From contig NZ_JAAVLW010000002.1 of the NCBI RefSeq assembly GCF_013114835.1, positions 620,001-684,000 on the forward strand: 64,000 nt of DNA, in the 5' to 3' direction. A program made the position numbers and the translations under genes. The DNA comes from Bradyrhizobium archetypum (lineage in GTDB: Bacteria > Pseudomonadota > Alphaproteobacteria > Rhizobiales > Xanthobacteraceae). The notes under the pieces were generated by a model. The model saw only the letters and a list, made by a program, of their open reading frames with translations, was not told the origin of the DNA and did not search any database. Shown one piece after another: positions 24,423 to 33,355 of the stretch. Position 1 is the first letter of the stretch. Each line of letters starts with the position of its first letter.

Positions 24423-26456
24423 ATGCGAAATCCGGTTCGTCTATTCACTTCCTTCGTTGTCATCCTCTGTTTCTCGCTTCCGGCCTGCGCCTGGGAGCAC
24501 TGGGGCGGCGATCGCGGTGGATCGCGATTTTCGCCGCTCGCGCAGATCACGCCTCTCAATGTCGATCGTCTCGTCCGCGCCTGGGAGTTTCGCACCGGCG
24601 ATCTCGACAGCCGCGCGGGCGAGGTGATGCGGCGAACCAAGTTTCAGGCCACCCCGCTTTTCGTCGAGGACAGCCTGATCTTCTGCTCGCCCTTCAACGA
24701 GGTCATCGCGCTTGATCCCGGCAGCGGCGTGCAGAAGTGGCGACACGATCCGAAAATCTCGACCGATCAACGGCCGGCCAACCGCTACAATTGCCGCGGC
24801 GTGGCTTACTGGGTCGACGCGCGCGCGGCTGAAAATGCCGCCTGCCGCGCGCGGATCTTCATGGCCACCAACGATGCGCGCGTGATCGCGCTCGACGCGA
24901 GGACCGGAATGCGCTGCGCCGATTTCAGCGGCAATGGCGAGATCAAAATCGACACCGGCATTCCACTGGAATGGCCCGGCGAATTCCAGATCACGTCGGC
25001 TCCGGTGATTGCCCGCGATATCGTCATCGTCGGCTCGGCGATCTCCGACAACCGCAAGGTCGAGGCGCCACCCGGCACGGTGCGTGCCTTCGATGCGCGA
25101 ACGGGGCGGCCGCGCTGGGTCTTCGACCCACTGCTGCATGACGGTATCACCGCAGGTCACGCCAATGTGTGGGCACCGATGTCGGCGGACGAGGAGAAGG
25201 GCCTCGTGTTGTTGCCGACATCCTCGCCAAGCCCCGACTTTTGGGGCGGCAAGCGACCCGGCAACAACGACTACGCCAATTCGGTGGTCGCGCTGCGCGC
25301 CGAGACCGGCGAGCGCGTCTGGTCGTTTCAGACCGTGCATCACGATGTCTGGGACTACGACCTGCCGGCGCAGCCGACGTTGGCGCGCATTGAGACCGGC
25401 GACGGCCCGCGCGACGTCGTGATCCAGCCGACCAAGCAAGGCTTTGTCTTCGTGCTCGACCGCGATACGGGCAAGCCAATATGGAGGGTGGAGGAGCGCG
25501 CCGTGCCGCAAGGCGGCGCAGAAGGCGAGCAGCTTTCGCCGACGCAGCCATTTCCGACTCATGTGCCGGCGCTGCTGCCGCAACAGATTTCGTCCGATGA
25601 CGTGTTCGGCCTCGTTCCGTTCTGGGACCGGGAAGCCTGCCGTGCGCAGGTCGCCTCGGCCCGCAATGACGGACTCTACACGCCGCCGTCGACGCAAGGC
25701 ACTGTGGTGTTTCCGATGACCGGCGGCGGCGTGAACTGGGGCGGGGCGGCGTTCGATCCGGTCCACCAAATTCTCTACGCCAACACGACGCGGGCGATCC
25801 ACATCGTCAAGCTGCTTCCGCGCGCGGCTGTGGCGGATGGGTTCAATCCGCCGCCCGGCCACGACTTCGGACGGCAGCAAGGCGCGCCGTTTGCGATGAC
25901 ACGGACGGTGGCGCTGTCGCCCTTGGGGCTGCTCTGCAACAAGCCGCCCTGGGGCGAGATGGTCGCGGTCGACCTGAAGGCGGGCAGGATTCTCTGGCGT
26001 TCGCGCGTCGGCACCACGGAGGATCGCGCCCCGCTCGGCATCGCCTTGCCGTTTGGCACGCCGCTGGTCAGCGGCGTTGCGATTACCGCCGGCGGTCTCG
26101 TCTTCACGGGCGCGATGGATGCGTATTTGCGCGCCTTCGACGCCCAATCGGGGCGCGAGCTGTGGCAGGGACGCCTGCCGGTCCCGGGTGTCGCCAATCC
26201 CATGACCTACATGTGGAAGGGCGAACAATATGTCGCGATCGGCGCCGGCGGTCATTCGGAGTCGGGCACGACCATTGGCGATAGTGTGGTGGCGTTCCGC
26301 CTGGCGCGGCCGGGCGAGGCGCCCTCTCTGATGTCGCGCACGATCGATCGGCCTGGCGGGCGATTCACGAGCGGCGCGATCGCGGCCGGGCTGGTGGTGC
26401 TGCTGATGGTGATTGCGGTCTGGCGCTGGCGGCGGCGCAGGGCGAGAGGAATGTGA
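24423..26456 (+). CDS. PQQ-dependent dehydrogenase (quinoprotein glucose/polyol type)
   Basis: 677 aa. I prefer ATG 24423, placed after a G-rich GGGGGGCGGA, over ATG 24402. A signal peptide covers residues 1-25 (VVILCFSLPACAWEHWGGD; SLPAC is a poor lipobox). About 600 residues of eight-bladed propeller follow, with the PQQ-enzyme hallmarks FQTVHHDVWDYDLPAQPTL and TKQGFVFVLDRDTGKPIW. It ends in one membrane helix followed by a basic anchor (WRWRRRRARGM), unlike Gcd, which has N-terminal helices. It oxidises an alcohol or sugar in the periplasm and would need PQQ and calcium. It starts 56 bases after the caspase-like gene. Confidence 0.88.
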   Translation: MRNPVRLFTSFVVILCFSLPACAWEHWGGDRGGSRFSPLAQITPLNVDRLVRAWEFRTGDLDSRAGEVMRRTKFQATPLFVEDSLIFCSPFNEVIALDPGSGVQKWRHDPKISTDQRPANRYNCRGVAYWVDARAAENAACRARIFMATNDARVIALDARTGMRCADFSGNGEIKIDTGIPLEWPGEFQITSAPVIARDIVIVGSAISDNRKVEAPPGTVRAFDARTGRPRWVFDPLLHDGITAGHANVWAPMSADEEKGLVLLPTSSPSPDFWGGKRPGNNDYANSVVALRAETGERVWSFQTVHHDVWDYDLPAQPTLARIETGDGPRDVVIQPTKQGFVFVLDRDTGKPIWRVEERAVPQGGAEGEQLSPTQPFPTHVPALLPQQISSDDVFGLVPFWDREACRAQVASARNDGLYTPPSTQGTVVFPMTGGGVNWGGAAFDPVHQILYANTTRAIHIVKLLPRAAVADGFNPPPGHDFGRQQGAPFAMTRTVALSPLGLLCNKPPWGEMVAVDLKAGRILWRSRVGTTEDRAPLGIALPFGTPLVSGVAITAGGLVFTGAMDAYLRAFDAQSGRELWQGRLPVPGVANPMTYMWKGEQYVAIGAGGHSESGTTIGDSVVAFRLARPGEAPSLMSRTIDRPGGRFTSGAIAAGLVVLLMVIAVWRWRRRRARGM

Positions 26457-26514
26457 GTCTCCATCAGCGTAGTGCAGCCGCAATGACTTGAGAGATTAGC
26501 GACACACACACCGC

Positions 26515-26600
26515 CGTCATCCCCGCGAAGGCGGGGATCCAGTACGCCGCGGCTTCTCCGTTCAATCGCTGGCGCGCATTCGCGCGACCCGTTGGCGGAC
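26515..26600. repeat. Dispersed repeat (GCGAAGGCGGGG type)
   Basis: GTCATCCCCGCGAAGGCGGGG followed by ATCCAGTACGCCGCGG is a well-spread intergenic element; translated on the minus strand it gives the tell-tale AAYWIPAFAGMTA. A related copy is at 38472-38610. The rest of 26457-26851 has no gene. Confidence 0.7.
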
Positions 26601-26660
26601 GATGACAACTGAATATCAGGCAACGATCTCGCGACGCTTTGCGTCCGAGCTTTGCTTTCA

Positions 26661-26700
26661 ACTTCCCGCCCTCTCCAATTCAGAGGGCGCGGGGAAGACC
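26661..26700. repeat. Palindromic intergenic repeat
   Basis: CTTCCCGCCCTCTCCAATTC is followed by AGAGGGCGCGGGGAAG, giving a long hairpin around AATT. It lies between the PQQ dehydrogenase and a small minus-strand gene and could act as a bidirectional terminator. Confidence 0.5.
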
Positions 26701-26851
26701 GGGTGGGCTTGACACGATTTCTGAAAATCAGAAGTGATTTGCACGTCACGCCATCGTGTCGCGCGCCGCGGCATGAAACTGCACTTTTGGCACGCGGCAA
26801 ATCAGCGGGTTGCATGCCCGGTCTGCGAAGGCTGCGGACGACCCCTCTCGT

Positions 26852-26986
26852 CTAGAACGCCCGGCGGCGTAGCGGCGGCGGGGCGGGGTGTGGATGGCGC
26901 GCACGGGTCACGAGTTCAGAAATAGCGATCACCGCTGCGCAACCGATGATGGTGATGGTTGCCATCACAAGGATAATTTTGAGCAT
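26852..26986 (-). CDS. 44-aa predicted membrane peptide
   Basis: ATG 26986 is preceded by CGGAGGGAAC, an excellent ribosome-binding site. The peptide has one hydrophobic helix at residues 3-25 (MLKIILVMATITIIGCAAVI) and then a short basic, Pro/His/Arg-rich cytoplasmic tail. Its size, hydrophobicity and start signal support a real small gene. No family is recognised. It lies 137 bases downstream of the PaaI-type thioesterase gene on the same strand. Confidence 0.55.
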   Translation of the reverse strand: MLKIILVMATITIIGCAAVIAISELVTRARHPHPAPPPLRRRAF

Positions 26987-27123
26987 TGTTCCCTCCGAAC
27001 AATTTTGACACTAGGACGCCAGACGAATCATGTTCTGGCAAGACGAGGGAATTACGGGGGCCGGCTCATCGCTGTGAATATCGGGCACGGCGCAGGTCGT
27101 GCTTTTGCCCGCCACCCAATTTT

Positions 27124-27585
27124 CTAGAGCATCGCGAACGCGCTCGAGACCATCGCGACCGGCTTGTTGTCCGAGGCGGAAAGCAGCGTCACACGGCCAA
27201 AACTCATGGTGCGTCCAAGACGGACTACGCGCGCATCGGCGAGCACGTCGGAGGCGGAAATGGCGCGCATGAAATGCGTGGTCTGATCGACCGTGGTCAT
27301 CGCGCGATAGCCGCGGTTGGCGGCGAGGTTGGCGATCACCATCGCGGTGTCGGCAAAAGCCATCAATGCCTGGCCGGAGACGGTGCCGCCGTTGCGGCAA
27401 AGCCGCTCCGCGAACGGCATGCGCAGGATCGCGCCCGGCTGCCAGTCGGCGGCATCGCCTGATGGCGCGCAATCGAAGCGCTCGATCGACAAATTGAGAT
27501 CCATCACCCACGGCGCAAATACCTCGCCGAGCACGCGCCTTGCGTCTGCGATGCCGAATTCTGCCGCTTGTGGCTGTTGTTGCAT
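27124..27585 (-). CDS. PaaI-type thioesterase (hotdog fold)
   Basis: 153 aa. I chose ATG 27585 (MQQQPQAAEF), preceded by AGGAAACGG; an in-frame ATG at 27603 adds six residues. The hotdog pattern is clear: CRNGGTVSGQALMAFADTAM carries the G-x3-G and helix with the usual active-site acid/amide position, followed by TTVDQTTHFMRAI and ARVVRLGRTMSFGRVTL. Family members hydrolyse phenylacetyl-CoA or other acyl-CoAs in the cytoplasm. The physiological substrate cannot be assigned. Confidence 0.85.
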   Translation of the reverse strand: MQQQPQAAEFGIADARRVLGEVFAPWVMDLNLSIERFDCAPSGDAADWQPGAILRMPFAERLCRNGGTVSGQALMAFADTAMVIANLAANRGYRAMTTVDQTTHFMRAISASDVLADARVVRLGRTMSFGRVTLLSASDNKPVAMVSSAFAML

Positions 27586-27837
27586 GAACGACCGTTTCCT
27601 CATCCGATAGTGTTCTTGCCCGCATTGTAGTGGTCATGGCGGCGAAGGGAACAGCGGCGCTGTGCGCCAAATGTGGCCGATCCGTCGCGATTGGGACGTA
27701 ATCGCCCAAAATGCTGCGCATCCGACGGCCGCAGGGTGCGTCGAACCACAGGCGAGGGCGCTTGTGCTTGGCGATGCCGTTGGGCCGATGGTATCTATCC
27801 AACGAAACGCTGAAAGCGTCCCAAAGGAGAGAGCGTC

Positions 27838-28116
27838 ATGAGAATGCTGAGCGCGGCCGCGGTGGTGGTGTTGTTGACGGTGCCGGCCCACGCGCAGACC
27901 CCCAATATCAACCTGATGCCGGAAATGCAGTCCAAGACGCCGGAGGAAAAGGAGCAGGATGCGATCAAGGAGAAGGCCTACAAGGAATCCTTGAGGAAGA
28001 TTCCCGACTCCAAGGCGTCCTCCGATCCCTGGGGCACTGTGCGCAGCAATGAGCCGCCGAAGGCCGCGGCGCCCGCCAAGCAGCCGAAGACCAAGACCGG
28101 CAGCAGCAGCCACTAA
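27838..28116 (+). CDS. Small secreted hypothetical protein
   Basis: 92 aa; ATG 27838 follows AAAGGAGAG. Residues 1-19 form a signal peptide (VPAHAQ cleavage). The mature part is short and highly charged (Lys/Glu), with a KIPDSKASSDPWGTVR segment and a Lys/Pro/Ser-rich end, probably largely disordered. I do not recognise a domain. A KxPDxKxxxDPWG(T/N)xR pattern of this sort occurs in small alphaproteobacterial exported proteins of unknown role. Confidence 0.75.
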   Translation: MRMLSAAAVVVLLTVPAHAQTPNINLMPEMQSKTPEEKEQDAIKEKAYKESLRKIPDSKASSDPWGTVRSNEPPKAAAPAKQPKTKTGSSSH

Positions 28117-28194
28117 TCCTGCCAGGCTGCGGGTAGGATTCGTTCGCCGGCAGCCCTATATTTTGACCTGTCGTCATCTGTCTGGAGTTGCGAC

Positions 28195-28425
28195 ATGGTC
28201 TTTCGTCCGCGCGATCTCGCGAGTCGGATGGCCGGCCGGCGCAAGCCGGGCGATGGCTTTCTGCGCGAGACTTTTACGCTGCCGCGCGAGGAAGCGAGGG
28301 CCCGGGCGCGCGACTTCCTCAACCGCTATCCCAAAGCGGCCTATATGAGTTCGGTCGAAAGCTGGCGCGAGCTTCCCAGTGGGGAGATCGAATTCACGAT
28401 GCGCCGGCTTGCCAGCGCCGATTAG
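28195..28425 (+). CDS. Small hypothetical protein
   Basis: 76 aa from ATG 28195. The upstream sequence GGAGTTGCGAC gives a usable GGAG ribosome-binding site. The protein is Arg-rich and globular with an alpha-then-beta pattern (REEARARARDFLNRYPKAAY, ELPSGEIEFTMRRLAS). No signal peptide or membrane segment. No known family is recognised; composition and start signal support a real gene. Confidence 0.65.
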   Translation: MVFRPRDLASRMAGRRKPGDGFLRETFTLPREEARARARDFLNRYPKAAYMSSVESWRELPSGEIEFTMRRLASAD

Positions 28426-28540
28426 GCAACGGCGTTTCCGCCGGGCCGCTGCGATTGACGCCGATACCCTGATTTTTGCCTGATACCGATAACTCGGTAT
28501 TCAGGTGTTCCGCCTAGTATTTCTACGGACAGGAGAAATC

Positions 28541-28879
28541 ATGGCGAGAGACCGCAAAGACCTCGGTGCCCGCAAGTTCGTTCGGGTCGACTTGCACAAG
28601 CCGGGATTCCTGATACCGGCGCCGGACGCACCGTGGATCGAGTGCTACATCCTCGACATTTCCGATAATGGTGCCTGTCTGGATGTCGGCGATCTCGCCG
28701 TGCCGAAGATGTTCGGCCTGTCGCTCACCGCGGGCGGCGAGGTGCGGCGGGTCTGCACCTTGATCTGGCGGCGCGGCGAGCTGGTCGGCGTCCGCTTCGT
28801 CTCCGCCCGAGAGCTGCGGCAGGGCAATGCGCCGGCGGCCGAACCGGAAGAGGCTTTCCGAAAAGTGCACGCGGACTAA
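28541..28879 (+). CDS. PilZ-domain protein
   Basis: 112 aa; ATG 28541 follows ACAGGAGAAATC. The fold matches a short PilZ domain: an N-terminal basic segment (RKDLGARKFVRVDL) in place of the usual RxxxR, then ILDISDNGACLDV, corresponding to the conserved D/NxSxxG motif, and a VRFV strand near the end. PilZ proteins bind c-di-GMP, so this may be a receptor for signals such as those made by the CHASE2 enzyme at 16442-19168, but the degenerate RxxxR leaves binding uncertain. Confidence 0.75.
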   Translation: MARDRKDLGARKFVRVDLHKPGFLIPAPDAPWIECYILDISDNGACLDVGDLAVPKMFGLSLTAGGEVRRVCTLIWRRGELVGVRFVSARELRQGNAPAAEPEEAFRKVHAD

Positions 28880-28904
28880 TTCTACCGTGTCATAAGCCGC
28901 TTAT

Positions 28905-29044
28905 GGTGAGGAGCGCCACCGGGTCCGCGCGTAGCGCGGCCCGATGACAGGCTCCACGCGTCTCGAACCATGAGGCCCCTAGCTTATCCGCGCGGCCACC
29001 TTCGAGCCGCCTGCTTCGCAGGCTCCTCAGGGGATGAGGATTTG
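28905..29044. repeat. Dispersed repeat (GTGAGGAGCGC type)
   Basis: TTATGGTGAGGAGCGCCACC, a central GTAGCGCGGCCC part, and the right arm ending AGGCTCCTCAGGGGATGAGG are the arms of a repeat family widely found between bradyrhizobial genes. Internal parts are diverged. Confidence 0.6.
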
Positions 29045-29059
29045 AGCGCTAGCGCGGCT

Positions 29060-29302
29060 TTAATCGTTCTCCCGCAGCGTCTCCGCGACGAGGCGTATCC
29101 GGAATACCGGCTTTTTGCCTTCATCCAGCAGTTCCATCTGCCACTCGGCGTTTTCGGAAAGCTTTCGGGAAACGTCCGCGATCATGTCGCCGCAGACCCC
29201 GGTCATTTCCTTCCAGGCGGCGTTGTGATCAGGAAACTCAGCGCCATCGTTACTTACGCACGCATCCTCGCCATGGCGAACGCTGAAGAAGTAGATCGGC
29301 AT
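29060..29302 (-). CDS. DUF6894-type small protein
   Basis: 80 aa. ATG 29302 starts the family pattern MPIYFFSVRHGED; an earlier in-frame start at 29353 adds unrelated residues. The conserved order is a first beta strand with YFF, then a short turn and GAEFPDHNAAWKEMT, a helix, and a final beta strand (VFRIRLVAET). This pattern is typical of rhizobial proteins of the DUF6894 type (M-P-x-Y-F-F ... E-F-P-D). Function unknown; likely cytoplasmic. Confidence 0.7.
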   Translation of the reverse strand: MPIYFFSVRHGEDACVSNDGAEFPDHNAAWKEMTGVCGDMIADVSRKLSENAEWQMELLDEGKKPVFRIRLVAETLREND

Positions 29303-29521
29303 GGCAAGCTGACCAGATGCTAAAAGGAGCCGCCGTTGGCCCGGAGATACCAAAGGCCGTGGAGTGGACTTCTGCCGTACCGAAAGATCAACTCCGGGTT
29401 TTTACGGGCCCATGCACGTTGCCGGGCATATAAACCGAATGATGTTTTGGCGCTAAAACGAGGTAATTACTTATAATTTCTCCCATGCAGGGGCTGCGCA
29501 AGAAGCCGGTCGGGTTTAGAC

Positions 29522-29701
29522 CTATTCTCGTTCGGCTTTTTTCAGCTCCCGATCGATCCGGAGCTGGACGCGCCGGATGGCAAGCAGGTTGAGCTTGGCC
29601 TCGGTCTTGCCGGTGACGATCCTGTCGCCGATGCGAAATTGCCATTTCCAGACGCCCGGAGCGACCGCGGTCACGGTGTATTCAACGCCCTTGTGAATCA
29701 T
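29522..29701 (-). CDS. Small hypothetical protein, tandem paralogue 1
   Basis: 59 aa from ATG 29701 (MIHKGVEYTV). It aligns end to end with the next small minus-strand gene: HKGVEYT, then PGxWKWQFRIGD, GKTEA, LLAxRRVQLxIDRELK. I therefore set the start at the shared M-x-HKGVEY and not at the upstream ATG 29749. The conserved Trp/Phe pattern suggests a compact beta-rich domain. No known family is recognised. Confidence 0.6.
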   Translation of the reverse strand: MIHKGVEYTVTAVAPGVWKWQFRIGDRIVTGKTEAKLNLLAIRRVQLRIDRELKKAERE

Positions 29702-29856
29702 TACAAAAAATCCCGCTGCGGCCCCCACCGCGTGAAATTCAGATCTCATACTTAAAATTGCAAATACTTAGAATACAACTGAGCAGGATCGATCAGCGCC
29801 GGTTTAGACGCCAAGCGAAGGGCGCGGGCAGGGCCGGGAATTTCAAGTGGGCCCAA

Positions 29857-30048
29857 TCAGGACGTCAGTTTGCGCGCCGGATGCTTCAGCTCGCGATCGA
29901 TCTTCAATTGAACGCGGCGCATGGCCAACAGGGCAAGCCTTGCCTCGGTCTTTCCCGACCTGACCAAGTCGCCGATCCGAAACTGCCACTTCCAGATTCC
30001 CGGGGTTTCCGACCTGACAAGCGTATATTCTACGCCTTTGTGATTCAT
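29857..30048 (-). CDS. Small hypothetical protein, tandem paralogue 2
   Basis: 63 aa; ATG 30048 (MNHKGVEYTL) follows CGGGAGATTTCC. It is a paralogue of the gene at 29522-29701, sharing GIWKWQFRIGD, SGKTEARL and RRVQLKIDREL. The two lie 155 bases apart on the same strand and probably arose by local duplication. Function unknown. Confidence 0.65.
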   Translation of the reverse strand: MNHKGVEYTLVRSETPGIWKWQFRIGDLVRSGKTEARLALLAMRRVQLKIDRELKHPARKLTS

Positions 30049-30786
30049 GGAAATCTCCCGCATTCCACCGCACTAACGGCGGCGGAACCGCAAAGGTTCC
30101 ATATTCCAGCTGCGCGCAATAGCAGGGGCGGTGGAATTTCTTCTTCCCCTCGCTTCAATCCCCGGGAGCACGGCCGAATTCCCGGCCGCGGCCGCGCGCA
30201 AAAAAGCGCTGCGCCGCGCAAGCGGAGTATGATCGCTTGGCGGCGCAGGCCTATTCCCCGAGTGATGCAATATCCCAGGCAAGGTTTTGTCTGGACGGCA
30301 TGAAAAAAGTTCAACGCTCCGAGGCGAATTTTTCGCCCCCATCGGCTATGCGGCGGGGTCGTTTGGCTGCCTGGGCCGGCCGCGGTTCTCGCCATGGCGC
30401 TGCCGGCGTGCCGGACCCGCGGCCGGCGCCTGACTGTGCCGGCCGGTTATTCCTGGCGCGACGGATAAGGCTGCCGCGGCGGAATGTGGGTGCGCGACGG
30501 CGCGTCCGGCCGCACCGGTGGCGGCACCCGCGAAGGTTCGGGTGTGCGGCCGAGGCTGAGGAGCCAGGTGAGGAGATCGGTGCCATGCTGTTGAAGCGTT
30601 GGCAGGGTGGGTTCAAGGAAGACAGCCTGTGTATGCATACTGCAAGACCTACCGGGAGCAGTTTGACGGACGGTTCAGATCGAACTGCAAGCACGTCTAA
30701 AATTGTAGGCGATGCGGTCTGGTGTTTCACTTGAAGATGGCGCCTTAAAACGATGAGGCCGCTCTTTGGCGGCCTCATCGCGAGAG
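30049..30786. other. Intergenic, no convincing gene
   Basis: About 740 bases. The frames seen have poor starts; a minus-strand frame at 30447-30638 (ending PPVRPDAPSRTHIPPRQPYP) is Pro-rich and lacks a ribosome-binding site. A terminator hairpin lies at 30751-30780. Confidence 0.4.
30744..30780 (-). terminator. Rho-independent terminator
   Basis: A perfect 12-bp stem CGATGAGGCCGC/GCGGCCTCATCG with loop TCTTTG lies at 30751-30780. On the minus strand it is followed by TTTTAAG, so it fits termination of the small gene at 30787-30966, which ends six bases before it. Confidence 0.8.
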
Positions 30787-30966
30787 CTAGCTTTCTGGCT
30801 GCTCTACATCAGGCGCCCGGGGGCTGGCGTCGGGCGCCTCTGCACTCTTGGCCGAAAGGTCGGCGGCCTTGTCGAGAAAGCCTGCAGCGATGTCCGGATC
30901 CGTGGTGGCCATTGCAAATTTGAGAAAGGTTGCCGCTTGTTCGGTTAGATATTTCTTGCCCGGCAC
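30787..30966 (-). CDS. Small hypothetical protein with GTG start
   Basis: 59 aa from GTG 30966, preceded by GGGGAACCAGG. The sequence (PGKKYLTEQAATFLKFAMAT, then DPDIAAGFLDKAADLSAKSA) looks like two short helices with an Ala-rich face and a flexible Pro/Glu end. It was found by reading the short frame: it is too short and lacks an ATG near the start. A strong terminator directly after its stop supports a real transcription unit. Small proteins with a KAADL segment of this sort are common in Bradyrhizobium; function unknown. Confidence 0.6.
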   Translation of the reverse strand: MPGKKYLTEQAATFLKFAMATTDPDIAAGFLDKAADLSAKSAEAPDASPRAPDVEQPES

Positions 30967-31341
30967 AATCCTGGTTCCCCGTTACTACCCGTGAGACTAT
31001 CCGCCGCCCCCGCACCCGATTACGCACTGCGGCGGAATCCGTTCCGGGGAGAAGTACAAAAGTGTACTTAGAAGGCAGCGTGGTTGGCGGCTGCCCAGTC
31101 AGTAAAGGCGAGGAGGCGACCATCACTCGGGGAGGTGCGCCTGGAGACGTATCGACCGGAGATTCTCGGTTCCGGTATCGAAACACCGTGGTACTACGGA
31201 CTCCAAAAGCCGGTGCAAAAAACCTTATGCTGGCTGCCGCCGGGGCTGCTTTTCATCCCGATCCAATTTTGTACCGGCAGGGGCCGCTGAGAGGCGGCCC
31301 TTTTATTTTGCGCAATACGGCCGAGGGAATTTTGGCCGCCG
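30967..31341. other. Intergenic with plus-strand terminator
   Basis: 375 bases. A plus-strand frame at 31084-31290 ends inside the hairpin at 31281-31300 and has no clear ribosome-binding site, so I do not call it. The hairpin implies some plus-strand transcript here, possibly a small RNA. Confidence 0.35.
31281..31309 (+). terminator. Rho-independent terminator
   Basis: GGGCCGC-TGAGAG-GCGGCCC at 31281-31300, directly followed by TTTTATTTT. Classic intrinsic terminator geometry on the plus strand. No convincing upstream plus-strand gene is seen, so it may end a small RNA. Confidence 0.75.
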
Positions 31342-31534
31342 CTAGACTAGCGCCTCTCTACGCCGCGGCGGCAACAAAGCGAGGAAGATATACAGAAAAG
31401 GATAAAGCAGGCCGCCCAGGACGAACCAGACAGCTTCGGAGCGTCCCCCTCTGCGCCGCATATTTCGCAGTGTAGCGCCCGCATATATAAATCAGCGAGG
31501 CATACAGGATTGCGGCAATGATCACGCCGATCAT
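31342..31534 (-). pseudogene. Small membrane protein, frame disrupted
   Basis: ATG 31534 follows GAGGG and opens a hydrophobic helix (MIGVIIAAILYASLIYICGR). After YTAKYAAQRG the frame runs into TLRSCLVRPG and a stop at 31358. If one G of the five-G run (plus-strand C run at 31445-31449) is removed, the frame continues RSEAVWFVLGGLLYPFLYIF and LALLPPRR, a second membrane segment, to a stop at 31342. The original was therefore probably a 63-residue two-helix protein. Slippage at the homopolymer, a real mutation or a sequencing error would all explain it. Confidence 0.55.
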
Positions 31535-31646
31535 CGTGGAGCCCTCGATGCGTGCTGAACATACAGGATTGCGCGTGCGGACAGAGCCGTCCGGGTTGAC
31601 GATCAACTTCAAGAGAACGGGCGCACCGGCAAAGGCGACCTTACCC

Positions 31647-31847
31647 TTAGGTTGGGGTTTGTAGACCGCCCGACTTCAACCACTCCGTGATGTGCGAGGC
31701 GGTTTCCACCTGCCGTGCTCTGCGTAAAAGTTCCTCGCGCTCAACGCCCGGAGGCGTCTCTCTGGCTTCTTTCCTTAGACGCTCAGCTTCCTCTGAAAGG
31801 CGCTTATCGAGGGGATCGATTGGTTTGAAACGGCGCCGCTTCTGCAT
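31647..31847 (-). CDS. Small charged hypothetical protein
   Basis: 66 aa; ATG 31847 follows GGGAG. Highly charged, helical and Arg/Glu-rich (DPLDKRLSEEAERLRKEARE), ending in HITEWLKSGGLQTP. No signal peptide. A conserved-looking PGxEREELLRRARQxExAxHxxxWL pattern is frequent in small rhizobial proteins. Function unknown; it may bind nucleic acid or protein by its basic helix. Confidence 0.7.
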   Translation of the reverse strand: MQKRRRFKPIDPLDKRLSEEAERLRKEARETPPGVEREELLRRARQVETASHITEWLKSGGLQTPT

Positions 31848-32040
31848 GGCGCTGCTCCCTGTTGTGTTAGGGCGGGAGCGCAACTTGCGTTCTCATCACC
31901 GTTAACTGCCGGGGGACCGCACGGTGATACTAATAGACTACGCCGCTGGAGTTCCGGTTCCGAGTCTTTTTTCAAAGCGGCACGGCTATTCATGAGGTCG
32001 ATTGATGTCGGAAACAGACCGATACGGCCGCTGGTAAAAA
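31848..32040. other. recA upstream region
   Basis: No gene is seen. The recA promoter is expected near 32000-32100; the only element I can name is the SOS box immediately to the right. Confidence 0.4.
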
Positions 32041-32055
32041 GAACATATTGCGAAC
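32041..32055. promoter_or_regulatory. SOS box (LexA operator) of recA
   Basis: GAAC-ATATTGC-GAAC is an exact match to the alphaproteobacterial LexA operator GAAC-N7-GAAC, a direct repeat unlike the E. coli palindrome. It lies about 104 bases before the recA ATG. LexA binding here would repress recA until DNA damage. Confidence 0.85.
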
Positions 32056-32158
32056 ATAGAACAAACGTGGTACAGGTTCCTCATCGAAATCGGATCCAAA
32101 AAAGCCGCTCTCCGCCGTTTGTCCCGCTCGCGAATCCCCGCCATAAGGAGCACGTATT

Positions 32159-33247
<1,089 letters not shown>

Positions 33248-33287
33248 ATTTCAGAAACGCTTCAGGGGTTAAGGCCTGAAACGTGCA

Positions 33288-33337
33288 CGGGCGCTGCGGA
33301 CGTTGAGTTGCCGACGTTCTCAGCGCCCGTTTTGTTT
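33288..33337 (+). terminator. recA terminator
   Basis: CGGGCGCTG at 33288-33296 pairs with CAGCGCCCG at 33321-33329, followed by TTTTGTTTG. The 24-base loop is large, but stem and T-tract are good. It lies 40 bases after the recA stop. Confidence 0.75.
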
Positions 33338-33355
33338 GATGGATATGGATGAGTC

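Noticed and set aside
24441..26483. Minus-strand open frame of 680 residues opposite the PQQ dehydrogenase
   Set aside because: Shadow of a clear quinoprotein gene with recognisable motifs on the plus strand.
28905..29044. Possible CRISPR-like or RNA structure from repeated arms
   Set aside because: There is only one inverted element with no regularly spaced direct repeats; it fits a dispersed intergenic repeat.
30447..30638. Minus-strand 63-residue Pro-rich frame
   Set aside because: No ribosome-binding site, skewed composition, no recognised family.
30930..31475. Plus-strand 181-residue frame
   Set aside because: It crosses the terminator at 31281-31309 and overlaps three better-supported small features; no motif and no start signal.
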